Positions 25,592 to 32,521 of a stretch of 64,000 bases of DNA are shown in pieces. How positions within the stretch are numbered: position 1 is the stretch's first letter; the number at the start of each line of letters is the position of its first letter. Below the pieces are notes generated by a model. The model saw nothing but the letters and a program-made list of their open reading frames with translations, searched no databases and was not told where the DNA came from. The stretch spans positions 1 to 64,000 of the IMG/VR virus record IMGVR_UViG_3300044612_001159. One strand, given 5' to 3'. The position numbers and the translations under genes are program-made. This stretch comes from a virus.

Positions 25592-25752
25592 GATCCTTTA
25601 CGGATGAATTGTGCTATATCGTGTGATGCGTTATGGTACATACCGTGAAATTTTTGCTCAACTTGTTTTGCTATAACAGATCTTAGTTTTTGTTCAATCT
25701 GAAATAATAGAATGGCCTGTACCTGCTCTGGCGTTAATTGCTGCTCATCCAT
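25588..25752 (-). CDS. Small protein, 54 aa
   Basis: ATG at 25752 overlapping the end of the upstream gene (ATGGATGA); reads MDEQQLTPEQVQAILLFQIE and onward to FIRKGS. Glutamine-rich, helical. The tight coupling supports reality despite its size. Function unknown. Confidence 0.6.
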   Translation of the reverse strand: MDEQQLTPEQVQAILLFQIEQKLRSVIAKQVEQKFHGMYHNASHDIAQFIRKGS

Positions 25753-25939
25753 TTTTGCAACTACAATCCTGACAGCAGGTTTCTGAAAATATTTTTGCAG
25801 CCAAGTTTGGATATTCTGGTCTTCCTAAATCTTCCCAAAATTTTTCTCTGCCCATAGCATCTGTTTCTGGAATTGGTTTTGACTCTAGCGATAAGTTGTC
25901 ATCCCATGCATTTTCTAAATTTTCTAAAAACCCCATCAT
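25745..25939 (-). CDS. Small Cys-terminal protein, 64 aa
   Basis: Acidic N-terminal two-thirds and a C-terminal CCQDCSCKNG cluster that could bind a metal or be a redox tail. ATGA overlap with the sulfotransferase-like gene and overlap with the 54-aa gene form a coupled three-gene unit. Confidence 0.62.
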   Translation of the reverse strand: MMGFLENLENAWDDNLSLESKPIPETDAMGREKFWEDLGRPEYPNLAAKIFSETCCQDCSCKNG

Positions 25940-26565
25940 CTTGATTCCTCTTTATAGTATCTTTCATATAGTTTGTCTATTTTTGATTGTATGCTATCTA
26001 ATTCATTTTTATAATTAGATAGAAACATCTGCTTTATATCCTCATGTTCTTTTGCCAAAGGACGAGGAAAGTTGCTTAGATATGTATTTCTTGATCCATA
26101 ATGTTGATCACAAACATCTAATATTTCTTCCGCAGTAAGTTTTTGCTTAATCGAATATTGAGGATATTTTTTTACTATTGTCTCAACTACCCTTAGTGGG
26201 TTTTTTGTAAATTCATGAAATGGTGCAATGAACAATTCTTCGTGCTTAACCAGGTAATCTATATACTCTGTGTATCTTTCAATAAGTTCTTTTGGGTCCC
26301 CCGTTCTTTCGTGCTTTCTTCCCATAATCTTATCTTGTCTTGGAAGGTTATTTGCCCATTGGTAATCTCTATATAGTTTTGCAGAAATTATGGAAGGCAG
26401 AACGTCTCTAACTGGAATAATATATATAGAATCTTTTTCTCTTTCTTCAAGAGCAGAGACAAGGTGATATTTTTCAGCAACTGCATCAGACTCAGTAGTT
26501 AGGCCTATGGCAAATGCAAGGAATGTGTTTCCTGATCTTTCTAGCCCATCTATATGTATTGTCAT
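25936..26565 (-). CDS. Sulfotransferase-like P-loop protein
   Basis: 209 residues. GLERSGNTFL at 7-16 matches the 5'-phosphosulfate-binding loop of PAPS-dependent sulfotransferases (P-R-S-G-T-T-F-L type), and IPVRDVLPSIIS (50-61) matches the 3'-phosphate-binding V-R-D-P...S segment. It would move sulfate from PAPS to a glycan or protein. An APS-kinase fusion at 49047-49805 could provide PAPS. An ordinary P-loop kinase is the alternative. Confidence 0.7.
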   Translation of the reverse strand: MTIHIDGLERSGNTFLAFAIGLTTESDAVAEKYHLVSALEEREKDSIYIIPVRDVLPSIISAKLYRDYQWANNLPRQDKIMGRKHERTGDPKELIERYTEYIDYLVKHEELFIAPFHEFTKNPLRVVETIVKKYPQYSIKQKLTAEEILDVCDQHYGSRNTYLSNFPRPLAKEHEDIKQMFLSNYKNELDSIQSKIDKLYERYYKEESR

Positions 26566-26586
26566 TTAAAATACAAATATTCTGGG

Positions 26587-26688
26587 TTATTCTTCGTCTG
26601 AATTTGGTAGTGGAGGAACTGAACTGTGACTGTTGGTGCATGTACAGGTGTCGCAGCACAATTTCAACTTTATAGTTTCTTCTGTCAT
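26587..26688 (-). CDS. Cys-rich micropeptide, 33 aa
   Basis: Reads MTEETIKLKLCCDTCTCTNS then a Ser/Pro tail. TATAAT lies exactly six bases upstream of the ATG, the leaderless pattern common in this genome, which supports a real gene. The CC-x2-C-x-C cluster suggests metal binding. Confidence 0.6.
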   Translation of the reverse strand: MTEETIKLKLCCDTCTCTNSHSSVPPLPNSDEE

Positions 26689-26846
26689 GGATCCATTATA
26701 GCACAATTCTGAATATTTTTATAAAACCCAGTACCCCCAAAATCTGAATATTTTGTCCAGATGCATGATACATAAATAAACAAAAAATGATCAAAAAAAA
26801 TAGTGCGCCCATAACTGGACACACTTTTAGATTTTGTGTTTATTGC

Positions 26847-26963
26847 CTATTGTGGCTCTGTGCAACCACAAGGCTCTACTGCGTAGTCTTCGTTATCACC
26901 ATAAAAGATGACTCCTACGCCATTGCAATCAGAACAATCTATAACCTGTACCGAGTTTATCAT
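26847..26963 (-). CDS. Zinc-ribbon micropeptide, 38 aa
   Basis: CSDCNGVGVIF...EDYAVEPCGC: a C-x2-C-x-G-x-G then C-x-C layout also seen in the 70-aa protein at 30284-30496, so the two are related. Its ATG abuts the end of the 48-aa gene (TAAATG). Confidence 0.6.
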   Translation of the reverse strand: MINSVQVIDCSDCNGVGVIFYGDNEDYAVEPCGCTEPQ

Positions 26964-27110
26964 TTACTTGACCTCCATACTTAGAACATCATAGCCATGA
27001 GCAACAAGGCTATCCATGAGGTCATTTATTTGACGCTCATTTATCATGAGTTTATTTATTTCGGAAAGTTCAATTCCGTCTTTTTCAATTGTGTAATTTA
27101 GTGTTAGCAT
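26964..27110 (-). CDS. Small protein, 48 aa
   Basis: MLTLNYTIEKDGIELSEINK then a short helix and VLSMEVK. AAAGGTTAGG lies before the ATG. Looks like a compact regulatory-type peptide; family not recognised. Confidence 0.55.
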   Translation of the reverse strand: MLTLNYTIEKDGIELSEINKLMINERQINDLMDSLVAHGYDVLSMEVK

Positions 27111-27176
27111 TTTTGCTACCTAACCTTTCTTAGTAATCTAATCTTATCTTATCCCGCCGACATTTTGGGGAGGCGT

Positions 27177-27190
27177 ATCGGCGTGTCGCC
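27177..27190. repeat. ATCGGCGTGTCGCC repeat (copy 1)
   Basis: A 14-base sequence with a tight GGCG-TGT-CGCC hairpin, repeated exactly at 27735-27748. Both copies follow a stop codon closely, one for a leftward and one for a rightward gene. Possible compact terminator or RNA-stability element. Confidence 0.5.
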
Positions 27191-27201
27191 TGTGAAGTGT
27201 A

Positions 27202-27294
27202 TCACTTGTGGATACATTCACTCTCAATCTCGTGACCGAACTCCTCAACGAGTTCCTCATAGATTTCATCCATATAATCTAAATAGTCTGACAT
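27202..27294 (-). CDS. Acidic micropeptide, 30 aa
   Basis: MSDYLDYMDEIYEELVEEFG and a short tail; AGAAAGGAC before the ATG. A CRP-like palindrome (27191-27206) overlaps its stop codon. Very acidic, single helix; possibly a DNA mimic or inhibitor, only by composition. Confidence 0.5.
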   Translation of the reverse strand: MSDYLDYMDEIYEELVEEFGHEIESECIHK

Positions 27295-27382
27295 ATTTTG
27301 TCCTTTCTAACTAACTAATACTATCCTAACATAGACCACTGACATTTTTGGGTGTTTTTCGGGTGTGTCGCAAAACTATTTT

Positions 27383-27535
27383 TGTGATGTCTATCACATG
27401 TCCGAAATGTCCGATTTTATACAGCACGGGCGGTTTTCCACAGGCTGTGGATAACTAATGTGATAAGAATCACACTAAAAATGTCCGATTTGTACGCATT
27501 TTGGATTTGCTTTTTTGGGGTAAGTGTGTTAGACT
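27383..27535 (+). promoter_or_regulatory. Composite control cassette A
   Basis: In order: perfect CRP-like palindrome TGTGA-N6-TCACA (27383-27398); two ATGTCCGA boxes nine bases apart (27398-27414); a pair of DnaA-box-like nonamers TTTTCCACA and TGTGGATAA (27434-27442, 27446-27454); a second perfect CRP-like palindrome (27459-27474); another ATGTCCGATTTGT (27481); then TTGCTT-N17-TAGACT with extended TG (27507-27535). Drives the 55-aa gene. Same element order occurs at cassettes B and E. Confidence 0.7.
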
Positions 27536-27567
27536 TACAGAGTAAGAAAATAAAGAAAGGGGCTAAA

Positions 27568-27735
27568 ATGCTCACTGAAAAAACACTAAATAAAATCGTC
27601 TATGAATACCAGCATGGTGGTGTCCAAAATTATCACCCTGAAATCTCACTATCTGAGCGCATGGCGTTGATAAAGTATCTCGCCAAAATGCCCTCTAAGT
27701 GTGCGCCTGAGTGTGAGGCAAGTCACACAAACTGA
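27568..27735 (+). CDS. Small protein, 55 aa
   Basis: Start at 27568 after AAAGAAAGGGG, downstream of cassette A; longer upstream reading would span the promoter. It reads MLTEKTLNKIVYEYQHGG and has two Cys near its end (CAPECEAS). Unknown role, first product of an early-type promoter. Confidence 0.65.
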   Translation: MLTEKTLNKIVYEYQHGGVQNYHPEISLSERMALIKYLAKMPSKCAPECEASHTN

Positions 27736-27748
27736 TCGGCGTGTCGCC
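27735..27748. repeat. ATCGGCGTGTCGCC repeat (copy 2)
   Basis: Second exact copy of the 14-base hairpin unit, beginning at the last base of the 55-aa gene's stop codon and directly followed by the TTGACT of the next promoter (TTGACT 27749-27754, N17, AATAAT 27772-27777). Confidence 0.55.
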
Positions 27749-27809
27749 TTGACTTTTACAAGTAAATATGAAATAATAGCACTATAACAAAATGAAAGAA
27801 GGTAGCAAA

Positions 27810-28004
27810 ATGTCTGCTAATCTATATAATATCGAAAGCCTGCTAATTGGTAAGGCTTACCGCTCTCGCTCTGTTGAGGGTATCATTCAGGACGCTGAAA
27901 AATCAGATGTCTTCTACGCTGACGCTGAGGCGTATCGTGTTCGTATCCGCCCTACTCATGGGCTTCGTGATACTTATCGCATAGTGGCGGTGAGTGTGGC
28001 GTAA
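27810..28004 (+). CDS. Small protein, family with 29125-29322
   Basis: 64 residues from the ATG at 27810 (GAAGG upstream; own TTGACT-N17-AATAAT promoter). N-terminal YNIESLLIGKAYRSRS, a W/Y-rich middle and a final YRIVAVSV match the 65-aa protein at 29125-29322 (YSIEDLLVGQFYRPTS ... WATIAVRV). Probably a small beta-barrel. Function unknown. Confidence 0.7.
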   Translation: MSANLYNIESLLIGKAYRSRSVEGIIQDAEKSDVFYADAEAYRVRIRPTHGLRDTYRIVAVSVA

Positions 28005-28037
28005 GTCACATTCCCAATACCCCCAAAATCCCCCAAT

Positions 28038-28060
28038 TTGTCAGACCCCCCTGCTAGACT
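28038..28060 (+). promoter_or_regulatory. TTGTCAG-spacer promoter
   Basis: TTGTCA (28038-28043), 11 bases, then TAGACT (28055-28060) with TGC before it (extended -10). One of seven promoters in this region with a TTGTCAG-like box 11 bases from an extended -10. Drives the gene at 28091. Confidence 0.6.
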
Positions 28061-28090
28061 TACTAAATAACAAAACGAAAGGAAGTCAAA

Positions 28091-28288
28091 ATGACTTACA
28101 CTATGACACTAGAAACCTTCAATGGTTCTACTAAAAAAATTAGCCTGCCTTCTAAAGGTGCGGTTGCTCAATTCATAACAACTTACCCAAGCCAACTACC
28201 TGTCGGCGTAGCGGTAAAAGTATCCTGCGACACTCTCGCAATTCGTGGCACAATTCGTGGCACACTTATCCCAACAAACTCAAACTAA
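28091..28288 (+). CDS. Small protein, 65 aa
   Basis: MTYTMTLETFNGSTKKISLP and on to a repeated IRGT-IRGT end. Own promoter and AACGAAAGGAAG ribosome site. Basic, beta-rich; no family recognised. Confidence 0.62.
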   Translation: MTYTMTLETFNGSTKKISLPSKGAVAQFITTYPSQLPVGVAVKVSCDTLAIRGTIRGTLIPTNSN

Positions 28289-28305
28289 GAATAGGAAAAT
28301 AATAA

Positions 28306-28569
28306 ATGACTAACACAAATTTCAAAAACTATCCCTTCAATTTCAAGGGCATAAACTTTATTTCAAAAGTAGATACCACTCACCCTATCTACAACGCAAT
28401 TAGCAAACTAACTGAACAAGAATTCGTGAATATAAATTCAATGGCTCTTTCAGAATATCTTTCAGATGTAGAAATTTCAATTGATAACCTTCAACAAATT
28501 CAAGATGAACTAAACAAACTAAACGACGGTGGAACTTATGCGTTTATTGCATTAGGAGAAAATAAGTAA
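28306..28569 (+). CDS. Small protein, 87 aa
   Basis: Two-part protein with an aromatic N-terminus and a helical C-terminal half (DVEISIDNLQQIQDELNKLN). One-base overlap with the next gene (TAATG), ribosome-site-like AGGAAAA upstream. Unknown function. Confidence 0.6.
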   Translation: MTNTNFKNYPFNFKGINFISKVDTTHPIYNAISKLTEQEFVNINSMALSEYLSDVEISIDNLQQIQDELNKLNDGGTYAFIALGENK

Positions 28570-28760
28570 TGATGACTAGAAAAGACTATATCAAAACTTC
28601 AAACATTCTAAAAGGATTTGCTGATGAAATTCATCCGCAAGTTTTTGAAGATTTAGTTGAAGAATTCGCACAATACTTTCAAGCAGATAACGAAAGATTT
28701 GATAAAGCAAAATTCGAAAAGGCTTGCGGAATTGACGAGTTAGGACTAATACCAGCATGA
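28569..28760 (+). CDS. Small conserved phage-type protein, 63 aa
   Basis: MMTRKDYIKTSNILKGFADE followed by a second helix ending KACGIDELGL. This pattern (TRKDY...A..L......F......FF..F......) is widespread in small phage proteins of unknown role. Coupled by TAATG and ATGA overlaps to both neighbours. Confidence 0.65.
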   Translation: MMTRKDYIKTSNILKGFADEIHPQVFEDLVEEFAQYFQADNERFDKAKFEKACGIDELGLIPA

Positions 28761-28843
28761 GCAGATTTCTAACAACACTTGTTCAAATTTCTTTGTTGCT
28801 TTCTATTTATTGGATAATTAGAATTGCCAAAAAAGAAATTTAG
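28757..28843 (+). CDS. Membrane micropeptide, 28 aa
   Basis: ATGA overlap with the previous stop. One predicted membrane helix (FLTTLVQISLLLSIYWIIRI) with a basic tail. Coupling supports expression; role unknown. Confidence 0.5.
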   Translation: MSRFLTTLVQISLLLSIYWIIRIAKKEI

Positions 28844-28919
28844 ATTTGAAACATGTAAGGTCTGCGGTAGAATTTTTATCGCAGATCTAAAATGTTTTGT
28901 GTGCGCTGCTAAACAATAA
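28824..28919 (+). CDS. Zinc-ribbon micropeptide, 31 aa
   Basis: Open frame beginning at a TTG inside the previous gene: PKKKFRFETCKVCGRIF, then LKCFVCAAKQ. Two C-x2-C knuckles spaced 14 residues make a zinc ribbon likely. The unusual start keeps confidence moderate. Confidence 0.5.
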   Translation: MPKKKFRFETCKVCGRIFIADLKCFVCAAKQ

Positions 28920-28940
28920 TTGAAATTTCAACAAAAAGCC

Positions 28941-29093
28941 CCCGTGGGGTTTTCCACAGGTTTATCCACAGGGCGATTTTGTGATATTTATCACTTTACG
29001 CAGCGATGTGATTTTTCCCACAAAAATATTTTTTCAAAATGTCCGATTTGTTATGATTTTCGATTTGAAAATGTCAGACCAAAATGATAGGCT
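28941..29093 (+). promoter_or_regulatory. Composite control cassette B
   Basis: CCCGTGGGG, DnaA-box-like pair TTTTCCACA (28950-28958) and TTATCCACA (28962-28970), CRP-like TGTGA-N6-TCACT (28980-28995), weaker TGTGA-N6-CCACA (29007-29022), ATGTCCGATTTGT (29039), then TTGAAA (29065-29070), ATGTCAG in the spacer, and TAGGCT with extended TGA (29088-29093). ATGTCCGA to -10 distance is 49 bases, the same as in cassette A. Confidence 0.7.
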
Positions 29094-29124
29094 GGAAGCC
29101 TAGAAAGTAAGAAAGGAGTTTTCA

Positions 29125-29322
29125 ATGAGAAGTTATTCAATTGAAGATTTATTAGTAGGACAATTTTACAGACCTACTTCGTTGGCTCGCCGTTATCAAG
29201 GTGGAGAAATAAACTACGCTACTAAGCGTGATGACATTTGGGTAGGAGAGAATTTTCAAGCCTACGCTATTCGCTTCAATGGTCATAAATGGGCGACTAT
29301 TGCGGTCAGGGTGTCCGACTAA
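29125..29322 (+). CDS. Small protein, family with 27810-28004
   Basis: 65 residues: MRSYSIEDLLVGQFYRPTSL ... HKWATIAVRVSD. AGAAAGGAG before the ATG. Paralogue of the 64-aa protein; both are first or near-first genes behind regulated promoters. Confidence 0.7.
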   Translation: MRSYSIEDLLVGQFYRPTSLARRYQGGEINYATKRDDIWVGENFQAYAIRFNGHKWATIAVRVSD

Positions 29323-29345
29323 ATGTCAGACCCCAATGCTAGGAT
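29323..29345 (+). promoter_or_regulatory. TTGTCAG-spacer promoter
   Basis: ATGTCA (29323-29328), 11 bases, TAGGAT with extended TGC (29340-29345), then AAGAAAGAAAGG before the next ATG. Same architecture as the promoter at 28038. Confidence 0.6.
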
Positions 29346-29370
29346 TAGAAAAGAAAGAAAGGATAACTAA

Positions 29371-29559
29371 ATGAAAACTAATATGTCGCTTAGAGAAATT
29401 GAAGATTTAGGTTTCTCACTTCAGGATAATATCTGCGTGTTTTGTTCAGCAACAATGAATAAGGAAATGCGAATTTGCTTCGGTTGCGGAGAATATAAAG
29501 GTGTAATAAATATTGTTGAGGCAGTAGGATACTATGGAAAGGAAGTTCTACCACTATGA
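29371..29559 (+). CDS. Zinc-finger protein, 62 aa
   Basis: N-terminal helix (SLREIEDLGFSL) then C-VFC and C-FGC pairs (ICVFCSATMNKEMRICFGCG) forming a rubredoxin-type zinc knuckle. Overlaps the next start by four bases. Likely a small DNA- or protein-binding factor. Confidence 0.65.
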   Translation: MKTNMSLREIEDLGFSLQDNICVFCSATMNKEMRICFGCGEYKGVINIVEAVGYYGKEVLPL

Positions 29560-29714
29560 AAAAAAATGTTCTAATTAGTTTTGTTACTGAGGCTGATACC
29601 GATTTACAGGCGGTATTCAACCTAAATAAAATTTTGTTCCAATTGTCTGATAGCGATTTGGTAAAATTTGATGTTTTTGATGTTGTTGAGTGTGACGGAG
29701 TAGGAGTAAAGTAA
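29556..29714 (+). CDS. Small protein, 52 aa
   Basis: MKKNVLISFVTEADTDLQAV then a second strand and acidic end VVECDGVGVK. Ferredoxin-like beta-alpha-beta pattern by eye. ATGA overlap upstream and immediate abutment to the next gene. Confidence 0.58.
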   Translation: MKKNVLISFVTEADTDLQAVFNLNKILFQLSDSDLVKFDVFDVVECDGVGVK

Positions 29715-30212
29715 ATGGGATTAGATATGTATCTTCATGCTAAGAAGTATGTTGAAAAAATCGACTGGACTAAGTTAGATCGAGATAATGGTCTAGGTAT
29801 GGATAGTCCAGAAGTGGTAAATCCACTTTGGAATGAAATTGTCGATACCGCTGGAATGTCAGATGTCGCTACCGATATCTATGGCGTTCATGTTGAAGTA
29901 ACTTGTGCCTATTGGCGTAAGTCTAATCAAATTCATAAATGGTTTGTTGATAATGTTCAAGGCGGTAACGATAACTGCGGTGAATACTATGTTTCTAATG
30001 AGAAACTAAATCAACTTAGAGAAACTTGTCGTCAAGCCTTATTTGCTAAAGACCCTTCACTATTGCCACCACAGGCAGGATTTTTCTTTGGCTCATACGA
30101 TATAGATGAATGGTATTGGCAGGATATCAAGGACACTATCAAGAAAATCGACAGAGTTTTGGCTCTGCCCGATATGTCCAAATTGTCCTTTTACTACACT
30201 TCATCGTGGTAA
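29715..30212 (+). CDS. Conserved phage protein of the MGLDMYL family
   Basis: 165 residues opening MGLDMYLHAKKYV with AYWRKSNQIHKWFVDNVQGG and PPQAGFFFGSYDID, a signature common in hypothetical proteins of phages and bacteria (sometimes mis-annotated as a kinase). No catalytic motif can be named. Abuts the preceding gene. Confidence 0.75.
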   Translation: MGLDMYLHAKKYVEKIDWTKLDRDNGLGMDSPEVVNPLWNEIVDTAGMSDVATDIYGVHVEVTCAYWRKSNQIHKWFVDNVQGGNDNCGEYYVSNEKLNQLRETCRQALFAKDPSLLPPQAGFFFGSYDIDEWYWQDIKDTIKKIDRVLALPDMSKLSFYYTSSW

Positions 30213-30226
30213 AGGCTTCGGGGGAT

Positions 30227-30255
30227 TTGATTTTGTCAGTCCCCCATGATAGGCT
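30227..30255 (+). promoter_or_regulatory. TTGTCAG-spacer promoter
   Basis: TTGATT (30227-30232), TTGTCAG (30233-30239), TAGGCT with extended TGA (30250-30255). Here a recognisable -35, the TTGTCAG box and the extended -10 all fit a 17-base spacer. Confidence 0.65.
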
Positions 30256-30283
30256 CTAGGTATTGAACGAAAGGAAATGAAAA

Positions 30284-30496
30284 ATGGATAAATTAGAATA
30301 CGCACTAAGGACTATTGCTAACTGCGACCTATGCTACGGCAAGGGTTATCAAGGTTGGGCTAATGGCGAGGACTTTGATATTGAGGACTGCGAGTGTAAT
30401 ATTTATGGAATTATTTTAGATGATGACGGCTCAGTAATCTATGATAATGGTTTGCTAAGTGAGCCAGAATTATTTTTGACTAGAGAGGCTAACTAA
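30284..30496 (+). CDS. Zinc-ribbon protein, 70 aa
   Basis: NCDLCYGKGYQGWANGEDFD then DCECN: C-x2-C-x-G-x-G and C-x-C, a DnaJ-like half zinc finger, shared with the 38-aa peptide at 26847-26963. Acidic C-terminus. GAAAGGAAATG ribosome site. Confidence 0.65.
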   Translation: MDKLEYALRTIANCDLCYGKGYQGWANGEDFDIEDCECNIYGIILDDDGSVIYDNGLLSEPELFLTREAN

Positions 30497-30497
30497 A

Positions 30498-30797
30498 ATG
30501 GGAAGTAATTTTGCTAACGAAATGGCTAGTGGCGTGTTAGATGATTTAGGTATTCACTTAGATTTGGAAACTCAGATAGGAATTCACTTGTCGTCTAATC
30601 ACTATCCGCCAGTGCCTAAATTTATGGTTCCAATTTGTATTGAAGCGATAGATGCCGTCAATGATGCGGGACTTTGGGATTTAGAAATTCCTATGCCTGA
30701 AGGAGTGACCTATAAAGGTTTGACTGCTGCGCCAGCATGGGCTATTATTGAACAACACCACTTACAGGCTTGGCTAATTGAAAGAGAGGAAGTCTAA
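30498..30797 (+). CDS. Hypothetical protein, 99 aa
   Basis: Soluble helical protein (MGSNFANEMASGVLDDLGIH, then PAWAIIEQHHLQAWLIERE). Two bases after the previous stop and one-base overlap with the next gene. No recognised family. Confidence 0.62.
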   Translation: MGSNFANEMASGVLDDLGIHLDLETQIGIHLSSNHYPPVPKFMVPICIEAIDAVNDAGLWDLEIPMPEGVTYKGLTAAPAWAIIEQHHLQAWLIEREEV

Positions 30798-30937
30798 TGA
30801 AATTTGATGAAATGCTAGGAAAGGTGCTTGAAATATTCCCTGAAGCACTATTCCATGATGATGAAACAGGTGAGGTAGTAATCTCAACAGGCTTCAGACT
30901 TGTAAATGACGAATTAGTAGCAATGGAGGAAATCTAA
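30797..30937 (+). CDS. Small acidic protein, 46 aa
   Basis: MKFDEMLGKVLEIFPEALFH, then DETGEVVISTGF and an acidic end. TAATG overlap upstream. Resembles many small early phage proteins; role unknown. Confidence 0.6.
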   Translation: MKFDEMLGKVLEIFPEALFHDDETGEVVISTGFRLVNDELVAMEEI

Positions 30938-30938
30938 A

Positions 30939-31148
30939 ATGGAATACACTTATTCACTTACCACTTCCTATGACGGAAGCCTTGTAAATACCCTGCGAGT
31001 TTCAGACTTACTTGAAGCCGTAAATGCGTGGGATAAATGCGTAGACTTTGGCGATGCTAATGAATACGCAACCTATAATCTTTCAGACCCAACAGGAAAA
31101 ATGTATACTAAAACTTTTTATCGTAATGGAGAGGTAGTGGTGCGCTAA
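30939..31148 (+). CDS. Small protein, 69 aa
   Basis: Beta-rich: YTYSLTTSYDGSLVNTLRVSD, a helix EAVNAWDKCVDFG, then YNLSDPTGKMYTKTFYRNGE. It begins two bases after the previous stop with a GGAGG-like site. Unknown function. Confidence 0.62.
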   Translation: MEYTYSLTTSYDGSLVNTLRVSDLLEAVNAWDKCVDFGDANEYATYNLSDPTGKMYTKTFYRNGEVVVR

Positions 31149-31391
31149 ATGTCTGATACAATAAATAGCATGAAGTTAGTTCCAGCGGATCTACTAAAGC
31201 CAGACCAACTAATGGAGGGCGACCTAATAAAAATCGGTGAAGATATTGTAGAAGTAATTGAAATATCTAGCGATGGCGCTGCCGATAATTGGTTTATTGA
31301 AACTAAAGATGAGTTTGGTGAAAAAGAAACTTTTACTTTTCACTATACTGAATCTATTCCGCTTTATGTATTTATTGAAACAATGGAATAA
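31149..31391 (+). CDS. Hint/SH3-like small protein, 80 aa
   Basis: LVPADLLKPDQLMEGDLIKI...VVEVIEISSD resembles the V-x-AxDL-xxGDxI-xxxGxxxxVxxI pattern of small SH3-like barrels. It abuts the preceding gene. Possibly nucleic-acid associated; not demonstrated. Confidence 0.58.
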   Translation: MSDTINSMKLVPADLLKPDQLMEGDLIKIGEDIVEVIEISSDGAADNWFIETKDEFGEKETFTFHYTESIPLYVFIETME

Positions 31392-31429
31392 ATAAAAAGT
31401 ATTTTGTGTGCTTCCCCGCACAAAATGCC

Positions 31430-31537
31430 CCCGTGCTGTCCGATTTGTACCAATTGTTCTCATGTGTTTAAGATCACATTAAAAAGCCCCCCGAAATCTC
31501 CCCCTGGATTGAAATTGTCAGTCGCTTCTGATAAGAT
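31430..31537 (+). promoter_or_regulatory. Composite control cassette C (reduced)
   Basis: CCCCCGTG, CTGTCCGATTTGT (31436), CRP-like TGTGT-N6-TCACA (31463-31478), then TTGAAA (31509-31514), TTGTCAG (31515-31521) and TAAGAT with extended TGA (31532-31537). The DnaA-box pair is missing here. Drives the 90-aa gene. Confidence 0.6.
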
Positions 31538-31562
31538 TATTTATCTAAACGAAAGGCAAGAA

Positions 31563-31835
31563 ATGTTATCAACCGCATTAGCAATACAGACCGCAACAAA
31601 AGACGCAGTTCATGACGAGGAAGTTATGGGAATGGCGTCTGCTATATTTCACCATAGAAACGAAATGAGCGATGAAGCATTTGCTCAAGCAATGTATATG
31701 TATTCTGCTCATCTATCAGCGATGACTGCTACTCTAGTTACTCATGCCTGCTTGACTGAAAGTCAGATAGGCGATATGCTAGAAACTATCAAAGAATTTG
31801 ACTCACTAGGAAAGGACATAACAAATGGAAACTAA
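31563..31835 (+). CDS. Hypothetical protein, 90 aa
   Basis: Start at 31563 after AACGAAAGGCAAGAA; a longer reading would cross the promoter. Entirely helical, Met/Ala-rich (MSDEAFAQAMYMYSAHLSAM). Similar proteins occur in actinophages by memory. Overlaps the next gene by 11 bases. Confidence 0.65.
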   Translation: MLSTALAIQTATKDAVHDEEVMGMASAIFHHRNEMSDEAFAQAMYMYSAHLSAMTATLVTHACLTESQIGDMLETIKEFDSLGKDITNGN

Positions 31836-32265
31836 TGAAACAGTAGCGCCTGAGCATTATAACCCCAACCAACTCGTAACCTATAAAGTTATTGAGAGTG
31901 GTACTGCAAAATATCCAACTGTAAAGGTTGTAGATCTTGAATGGGATTTACATCAGAATCGTTCGAATGTTGCAAACCTATCTCAATATATTTCTAAAGT
32001 AAATCAGTTAGAGAATCAACTTGCTAACTATCTTGAAATGGATTCAGAAGAAATTGTTTCAGATATTTGTAGCATCTTTGGATTCAATCCAACTAAGGAA
32101 ATTGAATTTGAAGCAACTGCAACAATTACTGGTCGTGTATTAGTTGCACTATCAGACCTTGCAAACTTTGATATTGATGACATTGATTTGACTGTTTATG
32201 CAGATTCACACTCACATGATGTTGAAGTTGATGTGGAGGTTGACCACATTAGTCGCATAGACTAA
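31825..32265 (+). CDS. Hypothetical acidic protein, 146 aa
   Basis: N-terminal coiled coil (LSQYISKVNQLENQLANYLE) and a C-terminal beta region ATATITGRVLVALSDL ... DVEVDVEVDHI. Strongly acidic. Not recognised. Overlaps the upstream gene; followed by the TGAGCA/TGCTC hairpin. Confidence 0.62.
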   Translation: METNETVAPEHYNPNQLVTYKVIESGTAKYPTVKVVDLEWDLHQNRSNVANLSQYISKVNQLENQLANYLEMDSEEIVSDICSIFGFNPTKEIEFEATATITGRVLVALSDLANFDIDDIDLTVYADSHSHDVEVDVEVDHISRID

Positions 32266-32275
32266 AAAAAAGACC

Positions 32276-32297
32276 TGAGCAAGTCTATAAACTGCTC
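32276..32297 (+). repeat. GAGCA/TGCTC hairpin (copy 1)
   Basis: CTGAGCA-N11-TGCTC just after a gene end. Further copies with TGAGCA...TGCTCA at 33921-33945, 34442-34464 and 35779-35801, each downstream of a stop codon and without a T-run. A repeated 3'-end hairpin, perhaps a processing or termination signal. Confidence 0.6.
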
Positions 32298-32311
32298 CTG
32301 CCCACGGGCGG

Positions 32312-32365
32312 TGTGATCTTTATCACATTTGAGATTTTGACATTTTTTTGTGTTTATGATAAGAT
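32312..32365 (+). promoter_or_regulatory. CRP-like site and leaderless promoter
   Basis: Perfect TGTGA-TCTTTA-TCACA (32312-32327), TTGACA (32337-32342), 17 bases, TAAGAT (32360-32365), then six bases to the ATG at 32372. The operator lies about 52 bases upstream of the predicted start, suitable for activation or repression. Confidence 0.65.
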
Positions 32366-32371
32366 TATTTT

Positions 32372-32521
32372 ATGAAGAAAACACCAGAGGAATTACGCAG
32401 GCTTATGGAATTACGCCGTAGCAATGCTGCCTCTGCCGTACCCTCAAAAAAGAAATACAATAGAAAGAAAAGTCAGTCCTCGCTGATACAATTGAGGAAA
32501 GAAAGGGCCCCCCATGACTAA
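32372..32521 (+). CDS. Small basic protein, 49 aa
   Basis: MKKTPEELRRLMELRRSNAA then VPSKKKYNRKKS; very basic, a helix-tail layout that suggests nucleic-acid or ribosome binding. Leaderless promoter six bases upstream. Overlaps the GP88-like gene by eight bases. Confidence 0.65.
   Translation: MKKTPEELRRLMELRRSNAASAVPSKKKYNRKKSQSSLIQLRKERAPHD

Noticed and set aside
26787-26984. Plus-strand 65-aa frame
   Set aside because: Antisense to the coupled micro-genes at 26847-26963 and 26964-27110, and without a start signal.
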